A DNA stretch of 5,507 nt from an uncultured Butyricicoccus sp. GTDB lineage: Bacteria; Bacillota; Clostridia; Oscillospirales; Butyricicoccaceae. A program made the position numbers and the translations under genes. Where the stretch lies: contig USLE01000111.1 in NCBI GenBank assembly GCA_900555465.1, positions 1-5,507 of the forward strand, read 5' to 3'. The first letter of the stretch is position 1. The number at the start of each line of letters is the position of its first letter. Positions 4,497 through 5,507 of this stretch are shown piece by piece. Below the pieces are notes generated by a model. The model made no database searches and was not told the DNA's origin. It saw only the letters and a list, made by a program, of their open reading frames with translations.

Positions 4497-5507
4497 CATC
4501 TCAAAAAGGTTCTCGCACTGGTGCTGGCGTTCGCTTGCGCGTTCACCATGTTTGCTGGTGCTGCGTTCTCGGATCAGGCAGACATCCAGTCTACTGAGGC
4601 CGTAGACGCACTGACGGGTCTGGGCGTAATCCAGGGCTACACCGATGGCTCTTTCCGTCCCGACGTAACCGTCACCCGTGCTGAGATGGCGAAGATGATC
4701 TTCACCATCATCAATGGCGGCAACGATGATGCTTCCGCCTACGAAAATCTGCCCACTTCTTTCACCGATCTGACCGACAACTGGTACAAGGGCTACATCA
4801 AGTATCTGCAGAACAGCGGCATTATCGCCGGCACCTCTGCGACTACGTTCGCTCCGAACGAGACCGTAACCGGCGTTGAGGCTGCCAAGATGCTGCTGGT
4901 TGTAGCTGGCTACGATGCAGACAAGGCTGGCCTGACCGGTCTGTCCTGGATGGCTAACACCATGAAGTATGCCAACCTGAACAACCTGTTCGAAGATGTT
5001 GATGCCGACGTAAATGCTGGCCTGCCGCGTCAGTACGCTGCGCAGATCATGTACAATTCTCTGGACATGGAGCGCGTTGTTTACTCGAACGACATCGGCG
5101 ACTTCAAGCCGGCGACCGACGTTCAGGACGAGAAGACCATCGGCGCGAAGTACCTTGATCTGGTATTCTACGGCAAGGACGCTGATCGAAATGGTGTTGT
5201 CGAAGAGGTCGTTCTGTACGGCACCGAGAAGGAAGCTAACCGCGACACCTACTCGCTGACCACCTCCGGCAAGGACTTCACCCGCGTTGCAAACGACTAC
5301 TCTGACCTGGTTGGCCAGCGCGTCGTTGTTATGCACAAGGAAGGCAAGACCAACGAGGTTTACGGCGTTTACGCTTACGAGGATTCTACCGTTGTAGCAT
5401 CCGGCTATGTTGGCCAGCTCGAGCTTGACAGCAAGGATACCGACGCTAAGATCAAGCTGGACGGCTCTTCCTACAAGCTGGAAGTTGCTGCCAAGGACAC
5501 TGAAGTC
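4497..5507 (+). CDS. S-layer homology (SLH) domain protein without a start; 3' end beyond window
   Basis: Exported cell-wall-bound surface protein. The frame opens with H-L-K-K (4497-4508), then the signal-peptide core VLALVLAFACAFTMFAGAAF (4509-4568), with likely cleavage near the A-G-A-A-F. SLH repeat 1 is ~4593-4712 (GVIQGYTDGSFRPDVTVTRA), repeat 2 ~4758-4913 (SFTDLTDNWYKGYIKYLQNS, then FAPNETVTGVEAAKM), and a degenerate repeat 3 ~4940-5070 (LFEDVDADVNAGLPRQYAAQ). SLH domains bind pyruvylated wall polysaccharide. A beta-rich extracellular region follows with one D-A-D-R-N-G segment (~5181-5198), and the frame is open to the window end. No ATG precedes the signal peptide: the frame is open back only to a TGA at 4407-4409. 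The first in-frame ATG (4548) lies within the hydrophobic core, the GTG at 4521 is also inside it, and the TTG at 4476 has no Shine-Dalgarno. No promoter is visible. It therefore looks like a silent or truncated copy needing a new 5' end. Codons (GTT, GCT, TCT, GTA) differ from its neighbours. Confidence 0.88.
4518..4568 (+). repeat. Short imperfect direct repeat in the signal-peptide coding region
   Basis: CTGGTGCTGGCGTTC (4518-4532) recurs as CTGGTGCTGCGTTC (4555-4568), identical except for one missing G. The copies are 37 nt apart and in different reading frames, so they encode different residues. They may be chance in a Leu/Ala-rich segment or a recombination-related repeat. Confidence 0.35.

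Noticed and set aside
3174..4500. Attachment-site pair or CRISPR-like repeats around the recombinase.
   Set aside because: I compared the interval before the gene with the sequence after it by eye and found no shared repeat longer than a few bases, and no regularly spaced repeats.
5181..5198. D-A-D-R-N-G-like segment in the SLH protein as an EF-hand or dockerin calcium site.
   Set aside because: Only part of the loop pattern is present, without the acidic residue at position 12, and there is no second copy in view.
4380..5336. Leftward open frame of 318 codons opposite the SLH gene.
   Set aside because: It mirrors the SLH coding strand codon by codon, and its translation resembles no family. 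The SLH frame shows clear domain repeats.

Overview
The window looks like chromosomal DNA from a GC-rich, gut-type member of the Clostridia, most likely near the Oscillospiraceae (Flavonifractor/Oscillibacter-like). That placement is an inference. It rests on AGGAGG-type ribosome binding sites, a lipoprotein substrate-binding protein of Gram-positive style, an S-layer homology (SLH) protein whose signal peptide and repeats resemble those I associate with that family, and high GC at third codon positions in most genes. No species can be named from the sequence alone.

Left part (1-3173): an AraC-family regulator, cut by the window edge, is transcribed leftward. It diverges from a two-gene rightward unit encoding a uroporphyrinogen-decarboxylase-fold (URO-D-like) protein and a sugar-type periplasmic-binding lipoprotein. 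The unit ends at a strong intrinsic terminator with a 12-14 bp stem. The divergent layout suggests the AraC protein controls the unit. No transporter permease or ATPase follows the binding protein. The URO-D-like protein lacks the diagnostic residues of both HemE and the Zn-dependent corrinoid methyltransferases MtaA/MtbA, so its reaction is unknown.

Middle (3174-4437): about 215 bp of noncoding DNA carries a near-palindrome and a probable promoter. It precedes an intact tyrosine recombinase with all catalytic residues (R, K, H-x-x-R, H, Y). No excisionase, relaxase, phage or other mobile-element gene accompanies it here.

Right part (4438-5507): 59 bp after the recombinase stop, a reading frame begins abruptly with a typical signal-peptide core. 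It continues through two clear SLH repeats and a third weaker one, then runs off the window. It has no ATG, no plausible Shine-Dalgarno sequence and no promoter. The first in-frame ATG lies inside the hydrophobic core of the signal peptide. Its codon choice differs visibly from that of its neighbours and looks like a highly expressed surface-protein gene. A recombinase abutting a headless surface-protein gene is the most interesting point of the window. It could be a silent cassette for site-specific S-layer switching, an element inserted at the 5' end of an SLH gene, or an assembly join.
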